This document shows positions 41,923 to 51,365 of a stretch of 59,799 nt of DNA, in pieces. The first letter of the stretch is position 1. Every line of letters begins with the position of its first letter. Origin of the DNA: Streptomyces albicerus (lineage in GTDB: Bacteria; Actinomycetota; Actinomycetes; Streptomycetales; Streptomycetaceae); NCBI RefSeq assembly GCF_008905045.1, contig NZ_VWMY01000003.1, forward strand, positions 198,276-258,074, given 5' to 3'. The translations under genes and the position numbers were made by a program. The notes below the pieces were generated by a model, which saw only the letters and a list, made by a program, of their open reading frames with translations, made no database searches and was not told the DNA's origin.

Positions 41923-42148
41923 GTGTGCCGGGGTACCCCGGGCGGAGCCGGACATGCGGAATGTGGCCTGGCCGTCGGCCCGCGCGGGGGCGTCGGCCGG
42001 AGCGACGCGGGAGCACGTCCATCGGGTGGGATCCGTCGGTCTGGGAAGGGAGTCGTCCGGGCTGCGGGGCGTGGCGCGAGATGACGCCGATAAGCGGTGT
42101 GCTCAGCCTCGAAGCCGGAAACCTACTCAGTCGAGTAAGAGCCGCGGC

Positions 42149-42382
42149 GTGACGCAGCTCGACATCGGCGCCGGATTCGAGGGCGGACTGTCGGTGGTCA
42201 TCCTTGCGATCTTCCTGGACAGGGTCACCGGCAGCCTCGGGACACCGCGGCCCCGCCCCGCACGGCCGCTGTCCCGCTCCTCCCGCCGCCGGACGGCGAA
42301 GCAGGACCGCGAACCCGAGGTCGCCGCCGTCGTCGAAGCCGTCCCCGTAGGACACATGAGCGTGAAGGGAGCATCCCGATGA
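42149..42382 (+). pseudogene. ProW-type betaine ABC permease C-terminal remnant
   Basis: The frame reads TQLDIGAGFEGGLSVVILAI followed by FLDRVTGSLG, which is the terminal helix region of glycine-betaine/proline ABC permeases (ProW/OpuAB). It is followed by an Arg/Pro-rich tail with no homology. No other part of the permease and no partner ATPase or binding protein is nearby. I treat it as a gene fragment, although a GTG at 42149 could start a 77-residue peptide. Confidence 0.6.
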
Positions 42383-42451
42383 GCGTCCGTGAGCATCCAG
42401 CGGTTGCCGTCCGCGTCGCTGGGCGGAGGGCCGTCGTCAGGTGTCGGCGGG

Positions 42452-43174
42452 TCAACCGATCGGATCGGGGCGGTAGTTCGCCTGGTGGAATCGAGCGAGT
42501 TGCCGCGCCATGCACACTGAGCACTCGATCCAGCCCAGGTCGTCGTCCTTCGTCCGGGGCCCGCGCGCCGGGGGATCGTGGTCGGCGTGTCCGTCGGCGC
42601 GGTAGCGCTCCAGCGTTGCCTGCGGAACGAAGGCGTTGAATTCGCCCTCGTACATGGTCTTCTGGCAGAAGTCGCACGAGTCGGCAACGTCCGGCCGTAC
42701 GACGTTCTCCGGCCAACTCCCGTAAGTCCGCTCCCATCCCAAGGCCGCGAAGAGAACACATCCGGCCGGGTCCACCGCCCCGGAGTCGGCGGGCCGGCGG
42801 TTGTTCACCGCGTTTGACCGGGCCGTGTCCCGATCGAAGACGAAGAACTCGCTGCACGTCTCACAAATGCTCCACGCGCTGTCCTGGCCGGCCATGCTCC
42901 GCACGAAGTCGCTGAAGGCCACCAGCAGTTGGTCACCGTCCATAAAGAGGCCCCACACCGCCTTGTTCGCGGAGAAGGCATGCGCCCAGTACCGCTCGGA
43001 CAACACAACGGTCCTGGTCGGGAGGAAATACGCGCGTTCACGGTCCAGGTCCGCATTGCAGGAGTCACACACTCCCGAGCCACCCGAGCCACCCGAGCCA
43101 CTGGAACGGACAACCCTCCGGCGGACGGGCTTGTCCGACCGGCCGCCGAACAGCTTGTCCTTGAACCAGCCCAT
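42452..43174 (-). CDS. Cysteine-rich zinc-ribbon protein, function unknown
   Basis: A 240-residue soluble protein with four paired-cysteine knuckles: CDSCNADL, CETCSEFF, CDFCQKTM and CSVC. Adjacent pairs could make two zinc ribbons. The opening GWFKDKLFGGRSDKPVRRR resembles short anchoring sequences. GGAGGAG precedes ATG 43174. No family or enzymatic motif is recognised, and its neighbours give no clear context. Confidence 0.7.
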   Translation of the reverse strand: MGWFKDKLFGGRSDKPVRRRVVRSSGSGGSGGSGVCDSCNADLDRERAYFLPTRTVVLSERYWAHAFSANKAVWGLFMDGDQLLVAFSDFVRSMAGQDSAWSICETCSEFFVFDRDTARSNAVNNRRPADSGAVDPAGCVLFAALGWERTYGSWPENVVRPDVADSCDFCQKTMYEGEFNAFVPQATLERYRADGHADHDPPARGPRTKDDDLGWIECSVCMARQLARFHQANYRPDPIG

Positions 43175-43384
43175 GGGCACCGCTCCTCCGGGACGACGTA
43201 CGGCGGCCTTACTGTCGAGACCGTCGAGAGTAGGGACGACGCTCCGGGACCGGTCCCGACCGAACCGACCTCGATGGCGGCGAATGACACCGCCCTGCAC
43301 TTCCGAGCGGTTCCCGCCCAGGCCGGGCGGCCCTTGGAGGACCGGGATCTCAGCCCCAACACCCCTGCGGCGTACGCTGGCCGC

Positions 43385-43999
43385 ATGGTGGACCTCCCCT
43401 CGCGTGAACCCGCGGTGGACGCGCGGGCGGTCAAGGTCGGTGTCCTCCTCGCCCGGGAGCCGGATCCGATGGGCGAGTGGCTCGCGGACACGACGTCCTT
43501 CGACGCGGCGGGGGTCGACGCTCTGTGGGTCGATTCCGGGCCGGAGCCGAAGTGGGACGTCCTGGCGTTGACGGCGGCGCTCACGGTGCTCACCTCCCGG
43601 TCGCTGCTGGTGGTGACGCTGCCCAGCTCAGGCGCTCCGGTGGCGGAACTCGCCCGCACGCTCGAGACGATCGGCAGCCTGAGCCACGGCCGCCTCGTTC
43701 TCCTCGCCGATCCCGGTCAGTGCGATCAACTCGCCGTCCACGCCCCCCGCGTGAGGATCTTCCGACGTCTTCCCGACGAGCCGGGCGTATTCGAGGAACC
43801 GGGCACGGGCGATGAGGCGGGACGGTGGCTCTCCGTCCCGCCTCCCCAAGGGAGGGCGTCCTGGCGGGCCGCGCTCGCCGATGCCGCCGAACACGGCGTC
43901 CACGGGCTGGTGGTGCCCGCCGACCCGCTGCTGCTGGACATCCTGCGGAATCCGGACGACCCGACCGGTCGCCGCGATCTCCACCTCGCCCAGGGCTGA
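43385..43999 (+). CDS. Luciferase-like (LLM) family protein, reduced
   Basis: A 204-residue protein with the start of a luciferase-like TIM barrel: VKVGVLLAREPDPMGEWLAD, FDAAGVDALWVDSG and WDVLALTAALTVLTSRSLLV, the usual order for flavin/F420 monooxygenases. It is much shorter than the usual 280-350 residues and lacks the later flavin-binding segments, so it is probably a reduced or non-catalytic member. It precedes the formate dehydrogenase genes by about 200 bases with no sign of a shared operon. Confidence 0.6.
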   Translation: MVDLPSREPAVDARAVKVGVLLAREPDPMGEWLADTTSFDAAGVDALWVDSGPEPKWDVLALTAALTVLTSRSLLVVTLPSSGAPVAELARTLETIGSLSHGRLVLLADPGQCDQLAVHAPRVRIFRRLPDEPGVFEEPGTGDEAGRWLSVPPPQGRASWRAALADAAEHGVHGLVVPADPLLLDILRNPDDPTGRRDLHLAQG

Positions 44000-44195
44000 A
44001 CGAGACCGCCGGGGCCGCGACAGCCTGGCTTCCGGCTCGTTGAAGCATTGACGGCCACCTGCCACGGATCGAAGATGGCATCGGAGAAGACATCGAAGAG
44101 GGCCGCGGAGCGCAGTGCGCGTCGTGGTCGATCGAGGTTCGCAAGGCGGGTTACCCGGCGCCGCACCGACAGGGTGCGGGGAAGGAAGACCGGCG

Positions 44196-47100
44196 ATGGA
44201 GGACACCACACGGCGTGACTTCCTGGGGTTGAGCGCGGCCGGCACGGGAGCCCTGGGTGTTTCGGCGCTCGGCTTCGATGTCGCTCCCGCCAAGGCGGTG
44301 AAGCAGGACCTTCGGATCGAGGGAGCCACCGTCTCGCACTCCGTCTGCCCGTACTGCGCGGTGGGGTGCTCCCTTCTCGCGTACACGAAGAAGAAGCACG
44401 GCAGGACCGAGCTGCTCCAGATCGAGGGCGACCCGGACAGCCCGGTCAACGAGGGGACCCTCTGCCCGAAGGGCGCGACCTCGCTGCAGCTCGCCATCTC
44501 CCGCCGCCGCGTACCGAGTCCGCTGTACCGCGCGCCCGGGGCCACCGACTGGAAGCGTGTCTCCTGGGAGTTCACCCTGACGAAGCTGGCCCGGAACATC
44601 AAGGCGTCACGGGACCGCACGCTCGTCACCAAGGACGCCGACGGGAACACCGTGAACCGCTGCGAAGGCATCGCGTTCGCCGGCGGAGCCGCGTTCAGTT
44701 CCGAAGAGGGCTATCTCGCCACCAAGTTGATGCGCGGCCTCGGCCTTGTCCATCTGGAGCAACAGGCCCGGGTTTGACACGGTCCCACGGTGGTCAGTTT
44801 GGCCGCCACGTTCGGCCGAGGGGCCATGACCAACCATTGGCGTGACATCAGGCATGCCGATCTGATCCTGGTCAACGGGGCGAATCCCGCCGAGGCCCAC
44901 CCCGTCGGCTTCCGCTGGCTCATGCGGGCCAAGCTCGACCGCGGCGCGAAGATCATCCATGCCGACCCGCGCTTCACCCGGACCTCCGCCGTCGCCGACA
45001 CGCACCTGCGCATCCGTACCGGAACCGACGTCGCGTACTTCGGCGGACTGATCAACTACGTCCTCGAAAACGACCTGTACCACAAGGAGTACGTGGAGTT
45101 CGCCACCAACGCGGGCCTCGTGATCAAGGACAACTACCAGTTCCAAGACGGGATGTTCAACGGCTTCGACGAGGCCACCGGCGCCTACGACCCCACGGCC
45201 TGGACGTACGAGACGGACGACGAGGGCAACGCCGAGGTCGACATCGACCACCCCCGTTCGGTGCTCAACCTGATGCGGGAGCACTACAGCCGGTACACGC
45301 CGGAGATGGTCGAGCGCATTACCGGCATCCCGCAGGGCCAGTTCCTCGAGGTGGCCAAGCTGGTCGGCGAGACGGGACGGCCGGAGAAGGTGATGACGAT
45401 CGTCTACGCGGTCGGCCTCACCCACCACACCACCGGCGTCCAGCTCATCCGCTCCGGGGCGGTGCTTCAGCTGCTGCTCGGCAACATGGGACGCCCCGGC
45501 GGCGGCATGAACGCCGAGCGCGGCCACGCCAACATCCAGGGCAACACCGACCACGCGATCTCCTGGGACATCCTGCCCGGCTACCTGCGGATTCCCGCGC
45601 CGGGCCAGCGGAACCTCGACGACTACGTGAAGCAGAGCGCGAGCAAGAAGCTGCGGCCGAACGCGGTGAACTTCTTCGGCGAGAACTACCGCAAGTTCAT
45701 GGTCAGTCTGCTGAAGTCCTGGTACGGCGACGCGGCGACGAAGGACAACGAGTTCGCCTTCGACCGCCTCCCCAAGCCTGCCGCGAACGCGTCCTGGATC
45801 TCCATCTTCGATCAGGCGCTGCAGGGCAGGATGGAGGGGCTGATCCTCTCCGGGATGACGGCCACCAGCATCGGGCCGGACTCCAACCAGGTGCTGGAGG
45901 CCCTGTCGAGGCTGAAGTGGCTGTGCGTCATGGACCCGTTCCGCACTACCAGTTCGGAGTTCTGGAACGCGCCCGGCATGAACCCGGCCAAGGTGCAGAC
46001 CGAGGTGTTCATGCTGCCGGCCACGCACTGGATCGAGAAGGACGGTTCGTTCACCAACAGCGGCCGCTGGGTGCAGTGGAAGGACCAGGTCCTGCCGCCC
46101 GAGGGCGAGGCACGGCACGACCACTGGATCCTCGCCGAGCTCTTCCTCCGGGTCAGGGAGCTCTACGAGGCGCAGGGCGGCCGGTATCCCGATCCGGTCC
46201 GCGAGCTCACCATGCCGTACAAGGATCCACGCAAGCCCCAACTGGACGAGATCGCCCGGGAGATCAACGGCAGCAGCCTCAGGACCGGCAAGCGGCTCGA
46301 GACCTTCGCCGCCCTCGCCGACGACGGCACGACGGCCGCGGGCGACTGGATCTACACGGGCCACTACCCGGAGAGCGGCAACCTGGCCAAGCGTCGTGAG
46401 GGCGTACAGGATCCGGAGAAGAACGACCCGACGGGCATGGGCTTCTACCCGAACTGGGCGTGGAGTTGGCCCGCCAACCGGCGAGTCCTCTACAACCGGG
46501 CCTCCGCGGACCCGCAGGGCCGCCCGTGGGATCCGAAGCGGCCCGGGATCAGCTGGGATGCCGCCGCACGCGCGTGGGTGGGCGACGTGCCCGACTACCC
46601 GCCGGACGCGGCGCCCGGCGCCGACGCGCCCCTCCCGTTCATCATGACCGGGGAAGGCCTGGGGCGGCTGTTCAGCAACGGCGTCGCGGACGGTCCCTTC
46701 CCCGAGCACTACGAACCGATCGAGTCGCCGGTGCGCAATCCGCTGCACCCCGAGGTGTCGGCGACGCCCGCGGCCTTCCTCTACGACAAGAAGGCGGGCC
46801 GGCCGAACCGCTTCGGCACCTCGGCGGACTATCCGTACGTCGCGACGTCGTACCGCCTCACCGAGCACGAGCACTACGTCACCCAGAACGTCGAGCATCT
46901 GGTCCAGCTGCAGCCGGAGGCGTTCGTCGAGGTGCCCACCGAACTCGCCCGGGAGAAGGGGATCGAGACCGGTGACCGGGTGCGTGTCTCGTCCAAGCGG
47001 GGCAAGCTCGAAGTGCGCGCGGTGGTGACCAGGCGCCTCGGTCCTCTCCAGGTGGACGGGAAGAAGATCTACCAGATCGGCATTCCCATCCACTGGGGTT

Positions 47101-47219
47101 TCGTCGGCATCAACACCGGCCAGCACTGGCTGGCCAACGCGCTCACCCCGTTCGTCGGCGACGCCAGTTCGCGCACGCCGGAGTTCAAGGCGTTCCTCGT
47201 CGACATCGAGAAGATGTGA
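44196..47219 (+). CDS. Selenocysteine-containing formate dehydrogenase alpha subunit (FdnG/FdhA-like)
   Basis: A 1007-residue molybdopterin enzyme if UGA 44775-44777 is read as selenocysteine (residue 194, context ARV-U-HGPTV). Both sides of the UGA are one continuous protein in the same frame. The N-terminus is a Tat signal (TTRRDFLGL), and the 4Fe-4S ligands are Cys51, Cys54, Cys58 and Cys90. It oxidises formate to CO2 outside the membrane with a bis-MGD cofactor. Start ATG 44196 has GGAAGGA upstream. Standard callers would split it at 44777. Downstream genes give FdhE, beta and membrane subunits, and selA, tRNA-Sec, selB, selD complete the Sec machinery. Confidence 0.93.
44775..44807 (+). 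promoter_or_regulatory. UGA-Sec codon and SECIS-like hairpin
   Basis: After the UGA, GGUGGUC (44789-44795) and GGCCGCC (44801-44807) pair over seven positions with two G-U pairs and close an AGUUU loop at 44796-44800. The hairpin begins 11 bases after the UGA. The loop includes the GU dinucleotide known to be needed in the E. coli fdhF SECIS loop. Position and size fit a bacterial SECIS that binds SelB. Confidence 0.75.
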
Positions 47220-48055
47220 TGGCCGTGCTGCGCGCCGAGGCGAACCCGTGGGCGGATCCCCGCCGACGGGCGGAGTCCCTGCGCGCACGGCACGCCTACG
47301 CCACGGAGGTGCTCACCCTCTACCTCGCGCTGCTCGACGTGTGGGAGGAGTCGTGGGCGGCCGCGCGTACGGAGCAGCCGGAATCGCTCCCCGACTGGGC
47401 CGCGCGGCGCGTGCTGCCCCGCGTCGTCGCGGCGACGGCGGCCCATGGTCCGAAGCCACTCGCCGACAGCCTCACGGGCGCGGGCCGTGCGGAGGCCGGC
47501 GCGGCCGAGGATCTGCTGGCCGCCTGGCTCGCGGGCGCTGAACTCGTCCCGGTGGAGCGGTACTTGGCCCGCACCTCACTGCGCGGGCCACTGAAGACGG
47601 TGGACGCCGATGTCGCGTGCGCGGGGGACCGCTCACCGAGGGGCGGCCGCCGCTGCCCGCGCTGCGGCGGCCCGCCTCAGCTCAGCTTCCGTACCGACTC
47701 CGGCGATCAACTGGTCAGCGGACGCCGGAGGCTGCTGTGCGCCCGGTGCGGGGAGAGCTGGGGCTTCACCGCCAACACCTGCGCCTCGTGCGGGGAGACG
47801 GCAGGGGCGCGGCGCACCGTCTACTCCGAACAGCGCGAAGGCCCGGAGGTGGGTCGTGGCGACGGCGGCGACGCTACGTTTCCGCATCTGCGCGTCGAAG
47901 CCTGTGCGAGCTGCAGCCGGTACCTGATCGACGTCGATCTGGGCCGCGACCCCCGGGCCGTACCGGAGGTCGACGAACTGACGGCGCTGCCTCTCGACCT
48001 GTACGCGGCCGAGCACGGCTTTTCCAAGATCACACCCAACGTGATGGGGTTCTGA
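47219..48055 (+). CDS. fdhE: FdhE-like formate dehydrogenase accessory protein
   Basis: A 278-residue protein with FdhE-type rubredoxin-like cysteine pairs: CPRCGGPP, LCARCGESW, TCASCGE and a later EACASCSRYL. FdhE binds Tat-exported formate dehydrogenases and checks them before export. ATG 47219 overlaps the alpha-subunit stop (TGATG); a GTG at 47216 is an alternative. Its place inside the structural operon, between alpha and beta subunits, supports a maturation role for this enzyme. Confidence 0.85.
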   Translation: MAVLRAEANPWADPRRRAESLRARHAYATEVLTLYLALLDVWEESWAAARTEQPESLPDWAARRVLPRVVAATAAHGPKPLADSLTGAGRAEAGAAEDLLAAWLAGAELVPVERYLARTSLRGPLKTVDADVACAGDRSPRGGRRCPRCGGPPQLSFRTDSGDQLVSGRRRLLCARCGESWGFTANTCASCGETAGARRTVYSEQREGPEVGRGDGGDATFPHLRVEACASCSRYLIDVDLGRDPRAVPEVDELTALPLDLYAAEHGFSKITPNVMGF

Positions 48056-48056
48056 G

Positions 48057-48908
48057 ATGGCAAGGATCACGCCTGGCCAGGCCTACGGGTTCTTCACCGA
48101 CACGAGCGTGTGCATCGGCTGCAAGGCCTGCGAGGTGGCCTGCAAGGAGTGGAACGAACTGCCCGGGAACGAGCCGGTCTTCGGCGACGGATACGACAAC
48201 ACCGGGAGCCTGGACGCGCAGAACTGGCGGCACGTGCAGTTCATCGACAACGTGCCGGACGAGACGAGCGGCACCGGCCAGGGCAAGGCCTGGCTGATGA
48301 TGTCGGACGTCTGCAAGCACTGTCAGCACGCGAGTTGTATGGAGGTCTGCCCGACCGGCGCGATCATCCGGACCGAGTTCGACAGCGTCTTCATCCAGCC
48401 CGACGTGTGCAACGGCTGCCGCAACTGCATCGCCGCGTGCCCGTACGACGTGATCGCACAGGACGAGCACAAGGGAGTCGCGCAGAAGTGCACTCTCTGC
48501 TACGACCGGCTCCAGGGAGACATGGAACCGGCCTGCGCGAAGGCCTGTCCGACCGAGTCGATCCAGTTCGGTCCGGTCGAGGAACTGCAGCGTGCCGCGC
48601 GCCAACGTGTCAGCGATCTGCACGACCAAGGTGTCACCGAAGCACGGCTGTACGGCGAGGACGACTCGATCTACGGCGGGCTCAACGCGTTCTTCCTGCT
48701 CATGGACGAACCCGAGGCCTACAAACTGCCGAACGAGCAGAACGCCGTGCTGCCGCGGCGCAACAACGTGCCCGGTTATCTCGGCACCCTGGGCACCGCC
48801 GTCCTGGCCGTGCTCGGCGGCCTGATCGCGCTGCGCCGACGCCGGGAGCCGACCCCCGCAACGTCCTCCGGCACTACGCCCCCTGACCCCGAGGCGGGTG
48901 ACGAGTGA
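48057..48908 (+). CDS. Formate dehydrogenase iron-sulfur (beta) subunit
   Basis: A 283-residue ferredoxin-type subunit with four Cys clusters for [4Fe-4S] centres: CIGCKACEVACKEW, CKHCQHASCMEVCP, CNGCRNCIAACP and CTLCYDR...ACAKACP. A single membrane helix (GTAVLAVLGGLIALRRRR) near the C-terminus anchors it, like FdnH. It carries electrons from the alpha subunit to the membrane subunit. It starts one base after the FdhE stop. Confidence 0.94.
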   Translation: MARITPGQAYGFFTDTSVCIGCKACEVACKEWNELPGNEPVFGDGYDNTGSLDAQNWRHVQFIDNVPDETSGTGQGKAWLMMSDVCKHCQHASCMEVCPTGAIIRTEFDSVFIQPDVCNGCRNCIAACPYDVIAQDEHKGVAQKCTLCYDRLQGDMEPACAKACPTESIQFGPVEELQRAARQRVSDLHDQGVTEARLYGEDDSIYGGLNAFFLLMDEPEAYKLPNEQNAVLPRRNNVPGYLGTLGTAVLAVLGGLIALRRRREPTPATSSGTTPPDPEAGDE

Positions 48909-49861
48909 TGCTCCTGGCCGAGGAGGTCCAGCACTTCGTCCGCTCCCCCGACTGGACCTGGTTCATCCTCTTCTACTTCTTCTTCGCCGGTATCTCCGGC
49001 GGCGCCTACGCCATCGCCGCCCTGTTCCGCCTGCGCGGAGAGCCCTCGGACGAGCACGCGGCCCGGCTCGGCCACTACGTCTCGTTCGCCGCGCTGCTGC
49101 CGTGCCCGGTCATGCTGGTCCTCGACCTCGGCAGCCCGCTTCGCTTCTGGCACATGATGTGGAACACCACACCCGGTGAGGCGGGCTTCAACTTCAAGTA
49201 CTGGTCCCCGATGTCCGTCGGGGTGTGGGCCCTGCTGGTGTTCGGCGCGTTCGCCACGGTGTCGTTCATCCAGGCGCTCGTGCGCGACGGACGGATCCGC
49301 CTGTCGCTCGTACGGCGGCCGGTCAAGCTCCTCGACGGGGTCCTCGGCGAGCTGGTCGTCGCCATCGGGGCCGTCTTCGGTCTGTTCGTCGCCGGCTACA
49401 CCGGCGTACTGCTGTCCGTCTCCAACCAGCCGGTGTGGAGCGACACCTGGGCACTCGGCGGGCTCTTCCTGGCCTCCGGCATGACCGCCTCGGCGGCCCT
49501 GCTGCTTCTGCTGCTGCGCCACCGCCGCTCGGCGGAGCCGAGCGCGGCCAAACTCATCGTCTCCGAACGCCTCTACGCGCTCCTCGAGCTCGCCCTGATC
49601 GTGATCTTCCTGCTCACACTGATCCCGGCCGACGCGGTGGGAACCGTCTTCGGCTTCCCCTGGATCCTGCTCTGGCTGGTCGTGTTCGCCGGGCTTCTGC
49701 CGGGCGTCGGCGGCCTGCTCGCCTCCCGCCTCGCCGTCACGGGCGAGGGGGTGCCGGTGCCCCTCCAGTCGGCTTCGGCCGTACGGTCGTTGGCGATGCC
49801 CGCCCTTGTCCTTCTCGGCGTGCTCGCGCTGCGCGCCGCCGTCATCTTCAGCATCCAGTAG
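48908..49861 (+). CDS. NrfD/PsrC-type membrane subunit of formate dehydrogenase
   Basis: A 317-residue protein with about eight transmembrane helices. It has the NrfD/PolD pattern: FFFAGISGGAYAIAALFRLRG near the N-terminus, MLVLDLGSPLRFWHMMWN, and helices that bind quinone. The heme-ligating histidines of a cytochrome b gamma subunit (FdnI) are not apparent. It should pass electrons to menaquinone without heme. ATG 48908 overlaps the beta-subunit stop (TGATG), so the subunits are coupled. Confidence 0.9.
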   Translation: MLLAEEVQHFVRSPDWTWFILFYFFFAGISGGAYAIAALFRLRGEPSDEHAARLGHYVSFAALLPCPVMLVLDLGSPLRFWHMMWNTTPGEAGFNFKYWSPMSVGVWALLVFGAFATVSFIQALVRDGRIRLSLVRRPVKLLDGVLGELVVAIGAVFGLFVAGYTGVLLSVSNQPVWSDTWALGGLFLASGMTASAALLLLLLRHRRSAEPSAAKLIVSERLYALLELALIVIFLLTLIPADAVGTVFGFPWILLWLVVFAGLLPGVGGLLASRLAVTGEGVPVPLQSASAVRSLAMPALVLLGVLALRAAVIFSIQ

Positions 49862-49870
49862 GCCGGTGCC

Positions 49871-51040
49871 ATGACCACCGCCCCGACCCGCGAGCAGGTG
49901 ACCGAGGCGCTGGCCACGGTCCAGGACCCGGAGATCCACCGGCCGATCACCGACCTCGGCATGATCGAGCAGGTGGACATCGGCTCCGACGGATCCGTAC
50001 GCGTCGCGGTGCTCCTGACCGTCGGCGGGTGCCCGCTGCACGAGACGATCAAGCGTGACGTCACGGGTGCGGTGTCGCGGCTTTCCGGGGTGTCGCGGGT
50101 CGACGTCGGATTCGGCGTGATGAGCGACGGACAGCGCCGGGCGCTGCAGGACCGGCTGATGGGCGACCGGGGCGGCCGCGAGATCCCCTTCGCCAGGCCC
50201 GGTTCGCTGACGCGGGTCTACGCCGTCGCGAGCGGCAAGGGCGGGGTGGGCAAGTCGTCCGTGACCGTGAACCTGGCCGCGGCGATCGCGGCGACGGGAC
50301 GCAGGGTCGGCATCGTCGACGCCGACATCTACGGGCATTCGGTTCCCCGGATGCTGGGGGTGACCGGCAGGCCCACCCAGGTGGAGCAGATGATCATGCC
50401 TCCCTCGGCGCGGGGCATGAGCGTCATCTCGATCGGGATGTTCACCGCCGGCAACACACCGGTCGTCTGGCGAGGGCCCATGCTGCACCGCGCCCTGCAG
50501 CAGTTCCTGGCCGATGTGTACTGGGGCGATCTGGACTTCCTGTTCATGGATCTGCCACCGGGCACGGGCGACATCGCGATATCCGTCGGCCAACTGGTGC
50601 CGTCGGCGGAGATCCTGGTCGTGACGACACCGCAGCAGGCCGCGGCGGAGGTGGCCGAGCGGGCCGGTGCGATCGCGCTGCAGACCCATCAGCGGATCGT
50701 GGGCGTGGTCGAGAACATGTCGTGGCTGCCGTGCCCGCACTGCGGCGGGAAGGTGGAGGTGTTCGGATCGGGTGGCGGCCGACGCGTGGCGGAGGCGCTC
50801 ACCAGGAGCGTGGGCGCGGACGTTCCGCTCCTCGGCCAGGTGCCGTTGGACGTACTGCTGCGCGAGGCGGGCGACACCGGGGAGCCGCTGGTGCTGACCG
50901 ATCCGGACGCACCGGCCGCCAAGGAGCTCCGGTCCGTCGCCGACCGGCTCGGCGCACGAGGGCTCGGCCTGGCCGGGCGTCGACTCGGCCTCACCCCGGT
51001 CAGCTCCTCGGCGTCCCACCACGCTCATCGCCATGACTGA
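49871..51040 (+). CDS. Mrp/ApbC-type Fe-S cluster carrier ATPase with DUF59 domain
   Basis: A 389-residue P-loop protein. Residues about 10-95 are a MIP18/DUF59 domain, followed by the deviant Walker A SGKGGVGKSSVTVNL and the CxxC pair (PCPHCGGK) that holds a bridging [4Fe-4S] cluster. Mrp proteins deliver clusters to apo-enzymes. It starts nine bases after the membrane subunit gene and is probably in the same operon, which suggests dedicated cluster delivery to the formate dehydrogenase. It may also be the general Mrp of the cell. Confidence 0.9.
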   Translation: MTTAPTREQVTEALATVQDPEIHRPITDLGMIEQVDIGSDGSVRVAVLLTVGGCPLHETIKRDVTGAVSRLSGVSRVDVGFGVMSDGQRRALQDRLMGDRGGREIPFARPGSLTRVYAVASGKGGVGKSSVTVNLAAAIAATGRRVGIVDADIYGHSVPRMLGVTGRPTQVEQMIMPPSARGMSVISIGMFTAGNTPVVWRGPMLHRALQQFLADVYWGDLDFLFMDLPPGTGDIAISVGQLVPSAEILVVTTPQQAAAEVAERAGAIALQTHQRIVGVVENMSWLPCPHCGGKVEVFGSGGGRRVAEALTRSVGADVPLLGQVPLDVLLREAGDTGEPLVLTDPDAPAAKELRSVADRLGARGLGLAGRRLGLTPVSSSASHHAHRHD

Positions 51041-51127
51041 GCGCTCCGCTGGAAGCACGGTGATGCTGTATCGATATGCGGCTCCGCCGCGTGCGCGGGC
51101 CGGTGGGGGCTGGTCGCGCAGTTCCCC

Positions 51128-51145
51128 GCGCCCCTTACGGGGCGC
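51128..51145. terminator. Streptomyces-type repeated hairpin
   Basis: GCGCCCC and GGGGCGC pair around a TTAC loop, preceded by the GGTCGCGCAGTTCCCC motif at 51111-51127. This compound sequence is a familiar dispersed intergenic element in Streptomyces. Here it lies 87 bases after the Mrp stop and could terminate the formate dehydrogenase transcript before the tRNA gene. Confidence 0.65.
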
Positions 51146-51234
51146 GGTACCGCGCCGGACTTCGCCGAGGCCACTTAGAACCTTTCTGAGTCCGGCTGGT
51201 TGACAGACGGATCCCGTCGGCCAAGGTGGGGGGC

Positions 51235-51330
51235 GGAGGCGTCTGGGTGGCTGGTGCCCCTCCCGGTCTTCAAAACCGGTGTGGTCCGGAATCCGGGCCA
51301 GGCGGGTTCGATTCCCGTCCGCCTCCGCCA
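51235..51330 (+). tRNA. selC: tRNA-Sec (UCA anticodon)
   Basis: A 96-nt tRNA with GGAGGCG pairing to CGCCTCC in the acceptor, G discriminator and encoded CCA (51328-51330). The anticodon stem CCGGT/ACCGG closes a loop with TCA at 51270-51272, which reads UGA. A long variable arm (about 51280-51301) and a T-arm with GGTTCGATTCC follow. These are the marks of selenocysteine tRNA. TTGACA at 51200-51205 is a possible -35 element. selA begins 35 bases downstream. Confidence 0.95.
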
Positions 51331-51365
51331 CAGCACCGATGCGGTGCGAGGGACTGGGTGGTGAC

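Noticed and set aside
44115..44777. Formate dehydrogenase as a pseudogene with premature UGA
   Set aside because: The codon is in the exact Sec context, homology continues in the same frame, a SECIS-like hairpin follows, and selA, selB, selD and tRNA-Sec are nearby.
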